Source: Candidatus Poseidoniaceae archaeon (GTDB lineage Archaea > Thermoplasmatota > Poseidoniia > Poseidoniales > Poseidoniaceae). From it: a stretch of 13,344 nucleotides of DNA. Shown here one piece after another: positions 1 to 7,664 of this stretch. The notes below the pieces were generated by a model. That model did not search any database. It saw only the letters and a program-made list of their open reading frames with translations, and was not told the origin of the DNA. The DNA lies in the NCBI GenBank assembly GCA_030741455.1, contig JASLVI010000032.1, forward strand, positions 1 through 13,344. Direction: 5' to 3'. The position numbers and the translations under genes were made by a program. Numbering within the stretch: the stretch's first letter is position 1; every line of letters begins with the position of its first letter.

Positions 1-1797
1 TCCGGCACTTGGAGGATAGTAGTCTGGATCGGTAAGTCGCTCCTTTGCAGTGTCGTATGCTGATTGGTACACTTTTCGAATCATGTCATCTTCAATTGAA
101 GACCATACTGATTCCAGGGTTTTGAGTGTTCTTGCCATCACATTTTCATCCTCTTCGAATTTGAAATGAACTTTGTTCACAAATGCTTGCGGCGGTCCAT
201 TTCTCAAATTTTGAATTTTTCCAAATGAAGAATATGGTTGACTATCATTCAGAGTCAACGGGCCGCCTAATTCTTTCAGTCTCGATTGAATGTATTCTTT
301 TGAAATATTTGTTTCCGAATTATCAAAGGCTTCTCCTGCCAATTCAGGATGAAGTAAAATCAGCATATCATGGAGAAGAGTGGGTTCTCCTTTCTTCGCG
401 TATCGAAATGGATTCTTATCAGAAATTGCTAGTGCAAATAGGCTGTGTTGAATAAATGGACGTATTGCTAAGATCGTTCGATCGAGATATCTACCATTTT
501 GAATGGGTGATTTGTAACACAAATGATGCCATTGTATCGATCCTGGACTGGATAAATCAATTCCAGAGGATTGCAGTCCATCCGCCATTTCTTTTTGTAT
601 CATCGCACGGCGTTTGCGCTGAAATCGAATCTGACGAATATCTTTGAACATACGCGCGGCTGAACCTAAATACGTTGGTTTGTAGATATAGTCTGAAAAT
701 TGCGTCGCTGCAAATGTTCCCTTGATAGTCTCTGCTCCATGACCTCCAATTTCGGCAATATGTGGAATCGCCCAATACGAATCATGAACATACATCATAT
801 CAAAAAGGCCCATTGAGGAAAGTATCCATAGAGTAAAAGGATCCTCGATTCGTTCAAGTTTCATAGGATATTTTTGTTTATGTTGATTTATTTTTTCTGG
901 ATTGTTAAATTGAAAATCATATAGTTCAGAGAGTTGTTTTACAATATCAAAATCTGCTTTCCGAGATGGATGTTTATTGGTATTGATTGTAACTCGATTA
1001 AACAACTCTTGTTTATGCAACATTGCGGCTAAGATGACGCGAGAATCAAGACCGCCAGACAATCCAAACTTGAACATCGTTTCTTCATTTTGAAGCATTG
1101 AAGTTACCGAATTTGCAAATTTGATTGTTGCATCTCGAATTGCCTCTTCATAACTTGAGAAATTCATTGAAAATACCTCCATAAGGGGTTTTGAGACGAC
1201 ACAATTCTTGTTGTTAATCAAACTAGATTGATCACATTGTAAGAAAATGTGCTTGCCTGGAGAGAGTATGTACACATCCTCAATCTGAGTTTGATTACTC
1301 ATGACTGAACATGCCAATCCATGCGTCCATGCTCTTGTGTGCATAACATTCTTGTTTATTTTACATGGCAAAGCAAAGTACTTCCTTAAAGCACTTAGCA
1401 TATATAATGAATCTGAACAAACAAAGAAATCCTTTTCTGCGAAATAGATTACAGGAAAATAAGAAAATAAATCGTTCTGAACAGTCAATGCCCCATCCTC
1501 GTGAATGCATGAAACATATGCCCCCTCGTATTCTGAATTACGGATTTCTTTACTTGAAATCCAATTTGCATAACCTTCTCCTCCGAACACGAATGATTCA
1601 GATTGATGGTTCTGAATCCACCCCGTAAAAAAAACCTGAGCATTTCCAACCTGATGTATCGTTTCTCCTTTGTTCACCGACATCAATGAAAACCCGGAAT
1701 TAAGTTCGACAACTGATACTTCATCAGATTGATCAAACCAAGATTGAAGTTGGTTGATTTTTTCTGTTTTCCCGAATGCCAAAAGATAGTTTGACAT
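1..1797 (-). CDS. Asparagine-synthetase-like amidotransferase, 3'-truncated by window edge
   Basis: The frame is open from ATG at 1797 to base 1, giving about 599 residues with the C-terminus outside the window. GGTGAG lies four bases before the ATG. Residues 247-253 read SGGLDSR, the PP-loop that binds ATP in asparagine synthetases. Residues 92-119 resemble the end of a class II glutaminase domain (G-A-Y-V then P-V-I-Y-F). Two key sites deviate. Residue 2 is Ser where glutaminases carry the nucleophilic Cys. The second synthetase motif, usually GEGADE, reads GHGAET at 352-357. The gene follows the nucleotide-sugar dehydrogenase in one operon. In such clusters AsnB-like proteins (known example: WbpS of Pseudomonas O-antigen) are thought to amidate sugar carboxylates. 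I infer a sugar-acid amidating role rather than free asparagine synthesis. The gene is visibly AT-rich. Family assignment is firm; substrate is not. Confidence 0.85.
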   Translation of the reverse strand, partial: MSNYLLAFGKTEKINQLQSWFDQSDEVSVVELNSGFSLMSVNKGETIHQVGNAQVFFTGWIQNHQSESFVFGGEGYANWISSKEIRNSEYEGAYVSCIHEDGALTVQNDLFSYFPVIYFAEKDFFVCSDSLYMLSALRKYFALPCKINKNVMHTRAWTHGLACSVMSNQTQIEDVYILSPGKHIFLQCDQSSLINNKNCVVSKPLMEVFSMNFSSYEEAIRDATIKFANSVTSMLQNEETMFKFGLSGGLDSRVILAAMLHKQELFNRVTINTNKHPSRKADFDIVKQLSELYDFQFNNPEKINQHKQKYPMKLERIEDPFTLWILSSMGLFDMMYVHDSYWAIPHIAEIGGHGAETIKGTFAATQFSDYIYKPTYLGSAARMFKDIRQIRFQRKRRAMIQKEMADGLQSSGIDLSSPGSIQWHHLCYKSPIQNGRYLDRTILAIRPFIQHSLFALAISDKNPFRYAKKGEPTLLHDMLILLHPELAGEAFDNSETNISKEYIQSRLKELGGPLTLNDSQPYSSFGKIQNLRNGPPQAFVNKVHFKFEEDENVMARTLKTLESVWSSIEDDMIRKVYQSAYDTAKERLTDPDYYPPSAG

Positions 1798-1809
1798 TTC
1801 TCTCACCAC

Positions 1810-3159
1810 TTACTGTGGTTTACCAACAGCGTGTACCTGCCAACCCATCTCTGAGATTGAATCCAAATCAAGAACTCGCCTTCCATCGTAAAGAATTGGA
1901 TTGTTCATTCGCTTACCTAGATTTTCCCAATCGATATTGACACAGTTTTCATGTGCCGTGACTAGAATCGCTAGGTCAAAGCCAGATGCAGTTGTGATGT
2001 CATCCACAACTGTGACTTCTTCGGGGAATTGTGATGAATCGATATGCGGGTCATAGGCATAGACAGCGATATCCTTGGAGAGAAGGGCTTCAGTGAGTGG
2101 TTCAGCGGGCGTTTCACGAGGATCGCCAACTTCTGCCTTGTACGACCATCCCAACATGAGAACTTTAGCAGACCCTGAAGGGACGCCTGCTCTGTAAAGA
2201 ATCTCATTGATGACAGTTGCAACATGCAATGGCATTGTTCGATTCACGGCTCTTGCTGCAGTGATTAATTCAGCAGGAACGCCCACATCAGCAGCTCGTT
2301 GCATCATGTAGTAAGGATCGACTGGAATACAATGCCCACCTACACCTACACCTGGAGTGTAGCGGTGGAAATTCCACTTTGTTGCCGCTGCTGAAAGAAC
2401 GTCCTCAACATCAACACCAAGTTCAGGGAAAATACGTGCAAGTTCATTGACCAATGCAATGTTGATGTCTCGTTGGACATTTTCAATGACTTTTGCTGCT
2501 TCTGCAACCTCTAACTTGCCAACGTATCGGACATCTTCTGTCGTCAATCGACGATACAATTCAACCAGTCCTTCTCCTACATCGGGGTTGGAACAACCGA
2601 CGACTCGAGCAACTTGACGGACACCATGAGCTGGGTCTCCAGGGTTGAAGCGTTCCGGACAGTAAGCAATTTCAACATCCGTTCCTATTTCCATTCCCAA
2701 TTCTTCAACCAGAGGCAACCAAGTTTGAGCAGTTACGCCTGGATAAACTGTTGATTCGAGAACGACAATTGTTCGCGAACCACGTTCAATTGACTCAAAG
2801 ACTGAGCGGCCAGCTTCGATTACATAGGTGAGATCGGGTTTGAGGTCTTCCGTCACTGGTGTAGGAACTGTGACCAAAACGACATCGCAATGTGGTACAG
2901 CCTCGCTCGTACTCGTTGTAATGTTCCATCGTGTTGAATTGGGGTCTGGGATGAGGTCATTTACATCAGGGTCGCCTGTGGGGTTTTCACCATTCAGAAC
3001 CATGCGAACTGTACGCTCAGAGATATCTACTCCCCAAACATTGAATCCAGCATCATGGAATCCGATTGCTGTGGGTAAGCCAACATAACCAAGACCGATG
3101 ATTCCCACCGTCAAATTTCCATTTTGGGCTCGCTCGGAGAAGGCGCTGTCCCAACCCAT
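1810..3159 (-). CDS. UDP-sugar dehydrogenase (UDP-Glc/GDP-Man dehydrogenase family, WecC/WbpA-like)
   Basis: 449 residues, a normal length for the family. The enzyme oxidises C6 of a nucleotide sugar to a carboxylate in two NAD-dependent steps. Residues 18-27 form the Rossmann loop (V-G-I-I-G-L-G-Y-V-G). E135-S-T-V-Y-P-G precedes the middle helix region. K223 and N227 lie in E-A-A-K-V-I-E-N. The catalytic Cys is C277 in GGHCIPVDPYY. The C-terminal UDP-binding domain starts near K333 and has a G-W-S-Y-K motif at 337-341. The GVGVGGHCIPVDPYY context resembles UDP-GlcNAc/UDP-ManNAc or UDP-GalNAc dehydrogenases more than UDP-glucose dehydrogenase, but I cannot fix the substrate. AGGAGG at 3165-3170, five bases before the ATG, supports the start. 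The asparagine-synthetase-like gene follows after 12 bases. The gene is divergent from the epimerase. Confidence 0.93.
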   Translation of the reverse strand: MGWDSAFSERAQNGNLTVGIIGLGYVGLPTAIGFHDAGFNVWGVDISERTVRMVLNGENPTGDPDVNDLIPDPNSTRWNITTSTSEAVPHCDVVLVTVPTPVTEDLKPDLTYVIEAGRSVFESIERGSRTIVVLESTVYPGVTAQTWLPLVEELGMEIGTDVEIAYCPERFNPGDPAHGVRQVARVVGCSNPDVGEGLVELYRRLTTEDVRYVGKLEVAEAAKVIENVQRDINIALVNELARIFPELGVDVEDVLSAAATKWNFHRYTPGVGVGGHCIPVDPYYMMQRAADVGVPAELITAARAVNRTMPLHVATVINEILYRAGVPSGSAKVLMLGWSYKAEVGDPRETPAEPLTEALLSKDIAVYAYDPHIDSSQFPEEVTVVDDITTASGFDLAILVTAHENCVNIDWENLGKRMNNPILYDGRRVLDLDSISEMGWQVHAVGKPQ

Positions 3160-3245
3160 GCTTTCCTCCTGAGGTTGATTGTTTTTGAATTGAATGGGAA
3201 AAACACCGAAGAGTTGTTTTGCTTTCGACCTCTTAGAACCAATTG
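3160..3245. promoter_or_regulatory. Divergent intergenic region between dehydrogenase and epimerase
   Basis: These 86 bases separate two divergent glycan operons, so promoters for both directions must lie here or just inside the genes. Only the dehydrogenase side has a clear ribosome binding site (AGGAGG, 3165-3170). The sequence is AT-rich, with T- and A-runs at 3180-3210, but I find no convincing TATA box on either strand. The position as a promoter is inferred from gene orientation. Confidence 0.45.
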
Positions 3246-4184
3246 ATGAAGCATATTCTCATCACAGGAGGTGCCGGATTTATCGGTTCCAATACGGTTC
3301 AATATGCTCTCAAATTAGGATTGAAGGTTACTGTATTGGATTCCTTCGAAAACGCTGCAATTTCCAGAAATTCCTTGGAAAAATTAGGTGTCAACGTCCA
3401 CGAAATGGATATTCAAGATCGTCAATCGCTTGAACAATTGAATGATGAATTTGATGCCATCATTCATCTTGCTGCACAAGTATCTGTTCCGAAATCAATT
3501 CAAGATCCACTACGAAATCATACTGTAAATGTTGACGGTACGGAACATGTCTTACAACTTGCTCAGCGAAACGACGTGAAGCGGTTCATTTTTGCATCAT
3601 CTTCTGCTGTGTATGGAGATTGTGAAACAATGCCATTGAAGGAAAGTTATAGTGGAGAATTACAATCTCCGTATGCACAATCGAAGTCGGATATTGAAAG
3701 CAAGATTGATACGAAATTCCAGGAAGGATGTGAATTTGTTAGTCTACGATTCTTCAACGTATATGGGCCAAATCAGCGATTGGATTCGAATTATGGAGCT
3801 GTCGTTCCTATCTTCATTGATCTTCTCTCAAGAGGAATACAACCTACAATCTATGGGACGGGTCAACAATCGCGCGATTTTGTTCATGTCCATGATGTGG
3901 CACGACTCCTCGTTGACTTAGCAATCAACGAATGGCCAAATCCTTCACAGAGCATCTACAATGTTGGAACTGGAAAGGCAGTCACTGTGATCGAATTAGC
4001 ATCCCACATTCACAAATTAACAGGGTCAGGGAGTTCATTTGTACCCGTATTCCAATCTGAAAGAGAAGGAGATATCGAACGATCTGTCGCTTCGATTGTT
4101 GCTATCGAGAATGACCTTGGTTGGAAGCCTGAAATCCGGCTTGAAGAAGGTTTGAGGGAACTCATAGAGGTGAAAACTTCTTGA
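3246..4184 (+). CDS. NAD-dependent nucleotide-sugar epimerase/dehydratase (UDP-GlcNAc/UDP-Glc 4-epimerase-like)
   Basis: 312 residues, an extended short-chain dehydrogenase. Residues 4-15 hold the NAD-binding G8-G-A-G-F-I-G14 fold, and D32 ends the second strand, which favours NAD over NADP. The catalytic set is S119 in S-S-S-A-V-Y-G and Y143-x-x-x-K147 (YAQSK). The substrate half contains N-V-Y-G-P-N (171-176), G-T-G-Q-Q-S-R-D-F-V-H-V-H-D-V-A (204-219) and a late N-V-G-T-G loop, as in GalE/WbpP-type epimerases. Dehydratases usually have T-D-E-V-Y-G instead of S-S-A-V-Y-G, so epimerase is favoured. A TTG sits directly before the ATG at 3246. I prefer the ATG, although no Shine-Dalgarno precedes it, so the mRNA may be leaderless. 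The stop overlaps the next start (TTGA), which implies one transcript with the glycosyltransferase. Confidence 0.9.
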   Translation: MKHILITGGAGFIGSNTVQYALKLGLKVTVLDSFENAAISRNSLEKLGVNVHEMDIQDRQSLEQLNDEFDAIIHLAAQVSVPKSIQDPLRNHTVNVDGTEHVLQLAQRNDVKRFIFASSSAVYGDCETMPLKESYSGELQSPYAQSKSDIESKIDTKFQEGCEFVSLRFFNVYGPNQRLDSNYGAVVPIFIDLLSRGIQPTIYGTGQQSRDFVHVHDVARLLVDLAINEWPNPSQSIYNVGTGKAVTVIELASHIHKLTGSGSSFVPVFQSEREGDIERSVASIVAIENDLGWKPEIRLEEGLRELIEVKTS

Positions 4185-5308
4185 AATTTTATTGGTGCAC
4201 AACACGGCACTTTAGAGGAGACCTGTGTGCTACAACACAAGTTGCCATCATCAATGAATTGCTTGAGGCTGGCCATGAAGTCATCGTCCTTGGTCCTGAC
4301 GTGCCTACTGGAGCCTATTCGTGGACGCATGTTCAATTAGACCAATCTTCAGTAAAAGGACGGAAGGCGTCAAGTCTAGCCAAAAACATGAGAAATCATC
4401 TCAAAGGAATCAATCTGAGTAATTGTGTGCTTCTGATTGATTGGGCACTTGTCAAACCTCTTTCATCGCTTGCTGAGAAGTGTGGTGCTCGTTGGATTTG
4501 TGTAGATCGTTCTCCTCCAGCTGATGCGAATCTGTTTGCAAAAATGCAACAGCGTGTTTGGAAAAAGGCCTGGAAATTGGTGGCCTCTTCACTCCGTCGT
4601 AACGGTGCTTGTATCGGAGGAACCGTTGTCAGTCTAGCTCATCACACACTGATTAAGAATCAATTTTCAATCAACGACAACCGTTTGTGTATAGTTCACG
4701 CTGGAGTGGATAACCAATTGTTTCAACCAACCAATCGAACCAATCTTGAATCACCAATCAGCATGGTGTATCATGGAAAAATGGACAGGCACAGAGGTAT
4801 TCTCAAACTCATCCTTTTACTCGATGCTTTAGAGAACAATGGTATTGAAGCCGAGTTAAATCTCATCGGCTCCGGAGATTTGGATTCACACCTTACAAAT
4901 CTAGCAAATTCCAAACCGAATTTACATGTTCATGGCTCAGTTCATCATTCAAAAATATCAACTATGTTACAAGAATATGATATTGGTTTACTGCCAATGC
5001 CAAATCTTCCAGTTTGGACAATCTCCAGTCCACTGAAACGTAGTGAATACATCAGCAGTGGGCTTCTCGTCGTTGGAATCGATCATAGTGGCCATCATTT
5101 ACCGGTCAAAAATGGAGATACAGAGTGGTACCAACTATTTGATCAACAAACATTTGTTGATGATACTGTTAAGCAAATTCGACAATGGATTGATGATGGT
5201 AATTTCACAACGTTGAGCCAACAAGCAAGAACATATGCAGAGACAAATCTTGAGTGGAGTAAAACGATTCAACCACTTGTTGATTTCGTTGAAGCTGTTG
5301 AAGAATAA
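4181..5308 (+). CDS. GT-B glycosyltransferase (group 1 / GT4-like)
   Basis: 375 residues. The start is a TTG overlapping the epimerase stop (TTGA). GAGGTGA at 4167-4173, seven bases upstream, supports it. The N-terminal half is an acceptor-type domain opening with a short strand and a glycine turn near R12-G13. The C-terminal half follows the group 1 pattern: Y-H-G-K-M-D-R-H-R-G at 197-206, a strand ending L-N-L-I-G-S-G-D at 226-233, H-G-S-V at 251-254, a D-I-G-L-L-P-M-P segment at 267-274, then S-S-P-L-K-R-S-E-Y at 282-290. The usual EX7E is reduced to K286/E289 before S-G-L-L-V-V. It probably transfers one sugar to a lipid-linked glycan at the cytoplasmic face. Donor and acceptor cannot be read from sequence. 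No membrane segment is evident. Confidence 0.82.
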   Translation: MKFYWCTTRHFRGDLCATTQVAIINELLEAGHEVIVLGPDVPTGAYSWTHVQLDQSSVKGRKASSLAKNMRNHLKGINLSNCVLLIDWALVKPLSSLAEKCGARWICVDRSPPADANLFAKMQQRVWKKAWKLVASSLRRNGACIGGTVVSLAHHTLIKNQFSINDNRLCIVHAGVDNQLFQPTNRTNLESPISMVYHGKMDRHRGILKLILLLDALENNGIEAELNLIGSGDLDSHLTNLANSKPNLHVHGSVHHSKISTMLQEYDIGLLPMPNLPVWTISSPLKRSEYISSGLLVVGIDHSGHHLPVKNGDTEWYQLFDQQTFVDDTVKQIRQWIDDGNFTTLSQQARTYAETNLEWSKTIQPLVDFVEAVEE

Positions 5309-6258
5309 ATCGATATGAGGACCTCATTTACGGATTCAATGCTATGCAAATCAGGAAGTTTGACTGTCGTATCTGATTGAATGCGTTCAATCTTTCCGAG
5401 CCAATCCTCCTTACTACGCATAGAAGCTGTTTCTATTCCGCTTGGAAGTGAATGAATTGTATCTGACGCAAGCACAGGTGTTCCACATGCAAGCGCTTCG
5501 AGGGCTACCATTGGTTGCCCTTCATAGGTTGAGGGAAGGATGAGCAGTGAGGATTCTTGCAAGAGTCTTACTTTCTCTTCCTTTGAAACCCAACCGTGCG
5601 CAATGACGTTACTCAGCCCATCAGGGGCTTGTTCTCTTCCAGTACAGTGGAGTGTTACATCGGATGCATTCTTTTGGAATTCTCGCATAATCTCGAAGGC
5701 AAAATCATGGCCTTTGACTTCGTCATTTCGACCGAGAAGGAGGATTTGATTCTGTTTTCGTTCGACGGTTTCATCGATACAATGAATTGGATCAATGGGA
5801 TTCGAGGATACAACACATTTGCCCAAAAACGGTGTAAGAAGTTCCTTCCAGCGTTCTGAAAGACAGACGATTGTTGCCTTACAATCCTTGAGGCGTTGTC
5901 TCATTTTCTTTGCACGATCTCTCTTTCCAAGCCAAGCAAGGATGTTCCCGCTATGAATCTGGAAGACGATCTTTGCACCGAGTTTGGAGGCATATTCTGC
6001 AAGACGGAGTTTCCTCAGGAACGAATAATCCGAAGCTGCATGAAGATGAACAACGACGTCATCCGTCTGTTTGATTAATTCCTCAAGGCGATTCTTTGCC
6101 TTGTTGTAGACTTGAAGTTTGGAGAGGTAGGAACCGCTTGAATGACTTTCAACGGTCTCAACATCCCATCCTTCAGGAGGATATGCGGAAAGTGTTCCAA
6201 TGACCGTTTGAATGCCTCCAGGACTCGAAATCGGTCCAACATGCACAACGGTCGGCAT
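5269..6258 (-). CDS. GT-B glycosyltransferase, family 4-like
   Basis: 329 residues from ATG 6258. The reading frame extends two codons further to a TTG at 6264, but ATG is the better choice; no Shine-Dalgarno is seen, so a leaderless message is possible. The N-terminus has a glycine-rich donor/acceptor loop (G-P-I-S-S-P-G-G-I-Q, 8-17). The C-terminal domain starts near 171 with L-L-L-G-R-N-D-E-V-K-G (173-183). The EX7E motif is intact: E246 in Y-E-G-Q-P and E254 in A-L-E-A, followed by C-G-T-P-V-L-A-S. This is the classic retaining group 1 (GT4) arrangement. The 3' end overlaps the converging glycosyltransferase gene by 40 bases. The 5' end is divergent from the family 2 glycosyltransferase. 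Role: one sugar-transfer step in the same glycan pathway, inferred from context. Confidence 0.87.
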   Translation of the reverse strand: MPTVVHVGPISSPGGIQTVIGTLSAYPPEGWDVETVESHSSGSYLSKLQVYNKAKNRLEELIKQTDDVVVHLHAASDYSFLRKLRLAEYASKLGAKIVFQIHSGNILAWLGKRDRAKKMRQRLKDCKATIVCLSERWKELLTPFLGKCVVSSNPIDPIHCIDETVERKQNQILLLGRNDEVKGHDFAFEIMREFQKNASDVTLHCTGREQAPDGLSNVIAHGWVSKEEKVRLLQESSLLILPSTYEGQPMVALEALACGTPVLASDTIHSLPSGIETASMRSKEDWLGKIERIQSDTTVKLPDLHSIESVNEVLISIYSSTASTKSTSG

Positions 6259-6315
6259 GAACAAACTGATGTGAGATGCACACTTGACTTCTATGGAGAA
6301 ACACCCAACTTTGCC

Positions 6316-7563
6316 ATGAATTTCAACGGAGAAGTGAAGAGGGAATCAACGCTGAACTGGTTCATGCTGTTCTCACCCGCTTTGTTTGAAGTCGGGTTTG
6401 CTGCTCTTGCTAGCCTACCTTATCTCAAGCATGGATTTGATCTATTCATGGCTCGTAAACGAGTATTAGAGCGACCACCTGAGGAATTCAAAGGACAATT
6501 GACCATTCTTCTTCCAATATGGAATGAAGCAAAGGTTTTGCATGAAAAACTCGAGAACGTACTGGAAACAACGAAGTCATACAAGCCGCATCTCGTCATC
6601 ATTGATTCTGCTTCAACGGACGATTCAGTATCAATTGCACAGATATGGGGTGGTCAAGATGAATTTGCATCCTATACCATCTTGGAGATGGAGGAACGAA
6701 AGGGCAAGACTGCTGCAGTTCAACGAGCACTCAATCACATTGATGCATCGATTAAAACAGATCTCATCTTGATGAGCGATGCTGATGCAATGTTCGAAGC
6801 CGATACTGTCTCGAACTTGATGCATTGGTTCAGCGATCCAAGCATCGGTTGTGTTGGCGCATCTCCGAAGCGTATTGGGCAACGAATGGAAGAAGAAAAG
6901 CATCGAGAGATGTTCTCTATGGTTCGGAATCTTGAATCGAAAATAGATAGTACACCATTTCTCGAAGGTTCGTGCATGATGTGGAGAAGAGATGCATTGC
7001 AGATTGAGACATTGCATATCACTTCAAATGCAGATGATGCCCAAATTGCAACCAATATCCGTATCAATGGTTTGCGAGTGATTCAAGATTCGGGCGCGTA
7101 TTTCATCGACAATGCTCCTATTGAGCGTCGTGAGCATTCACGGCAAAAGGTTCGACGAGCACAAGGGTTGCAGCGTCATCTCGTTCGACAAAGGAAACAC
7201 TGGTTCAATAGACGCCATGGACGCTTTGCAATCATTCTTCGCCAGGAAGCAGCGCTTCACCTGCTCACGCCTCTTTTCTTAATTGGAACATTCGTTGCAA
7301 TGCTTGCACGTTGGGCTTCGATTGGTTTTGCAGACATTGATTTCTCAAATGCGACCTTGACAACGTTGCATGTGAGTTTGTTCACTGCTGAAGCGGTTGC
7401 CCTTCTCGCATGGTTATCCGTACGGTATCGAATCAGAATTCCTTTTCTGAATCAAATCGGTTCCATTTTGGATGGAAATATCCACCTCATCAAAGCACTT
7501 TGGCAAAGTGCACGCGGTTCATCACTCCATATGTGGGATCAACATCTGGATGGTCGGAATTAA
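6316..7563 (+). CDS. Membrane-associated family 2 glycosyltransferase
   Basis: 415 residues from the ATG at 6316. The frame is open back to 6142, but that stretch lies inside the divergent glycosyltransferase and has no family similarity. ATG 6364 is a second alternative. GT-A signatures: P-I-W-N-E (67-71), I-D-S-A-S-T-D-D (96-103), the metal-binding D155-A-D157 in S-D-A-D-A, E-G-S-C (217-220), an acidic N-A-D-D-A-Q (238-243) and Q-R-K-H-W (292-296), a variant of the QxxRW motif of processive synthases. One hydrophobic segment lies at about 14-37 and two follow the catalytic domain (about 311-338 and 350-368), so the active domain should face the cytoplasm. The QxxRW-like motif plus the C-terminal helices recalls hyaluronan/cellulose-synthase-like enzymes, so chain extension is possible. 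The stop runs straight into an A-tract and hairpin. Confidence 0.88.
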   Translation: MNFNGEVKRESTLNWFMLFSPALFEVGFAALASLPYLKHGFDLFMARKRVLERPPEEFKGQLTILLPIWNEAKVLHEKLENVLETTKSYKPHLVIIDSASTDDSVSIAQIWGGQDEFASYTILEMEERKGKTAAVQRALNHIDASIKTDLILMSDADAMFEADTVSNLMHWFSDPSIGCVGASPKRIGQRMEEEKHREMFSMVRNLESKIDSTPFLEGSCMMWRRDALQIETLHITSNADDAQIATNIRINGLRVIQDSGAYFIDNAPIERREHSRQKVRRAQGLQRHLVRQRKHWFNRRHGRFAIILRQEAALHLLTPLFLIGTFVAMLARWASIGFADIDFSNATLTTLHVSLFTAEAVALLAWLSVRYRIRIPFLNQIGSILDGNIHLIKALWQSARGSSLHMWDQHLDGRN

Positions 7564-7603
7564 AAAAAAAGGCCCCCCCATGCGCCTGAACGCATGAGGG
7601 GGC
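7562..7603 (-). terminator. Hairpin plus T9 terminator for the pilin transcript
   Basis: GCCCCCCCATGCG (7572-7584) pairs with CGCATGAGGGGGC (7591-7603): 13 pairs with one mismatch around the loop CCTGAA. Read on the minus strand it is followed by one C (7571) and then T9 (7570-7562), the layout of an intrinsic terminator for the pilin gene upstream on that strand. There is no T-tract on the other side, so it is one-directional for the T signal, although the hairpin also ends the converging glycosyltransferase message. Confidence 0.75.
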
Positions 7604-7664
7604 GGATACACACAAACTCTGTTTATGTGGTTTCGACAACGGTTTTGATTGCTAGTTTAGCAAA

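Noticed and set aside
183..647. Two plus-strand open frames at the left end
   Set aside because: They lie antisense to the asparagine-synthetase-like gene, show no family pattern and have no ribosome binding site.
1627..1634. A8 homopolymer inside the asparagine-synthetase-like gene, possible slippage or phase-variation site
   Set aside because: The frame is intact here and the run codes for V-F-F-T in an AT-rich gene; a single run of eight is weak evidence for switching.
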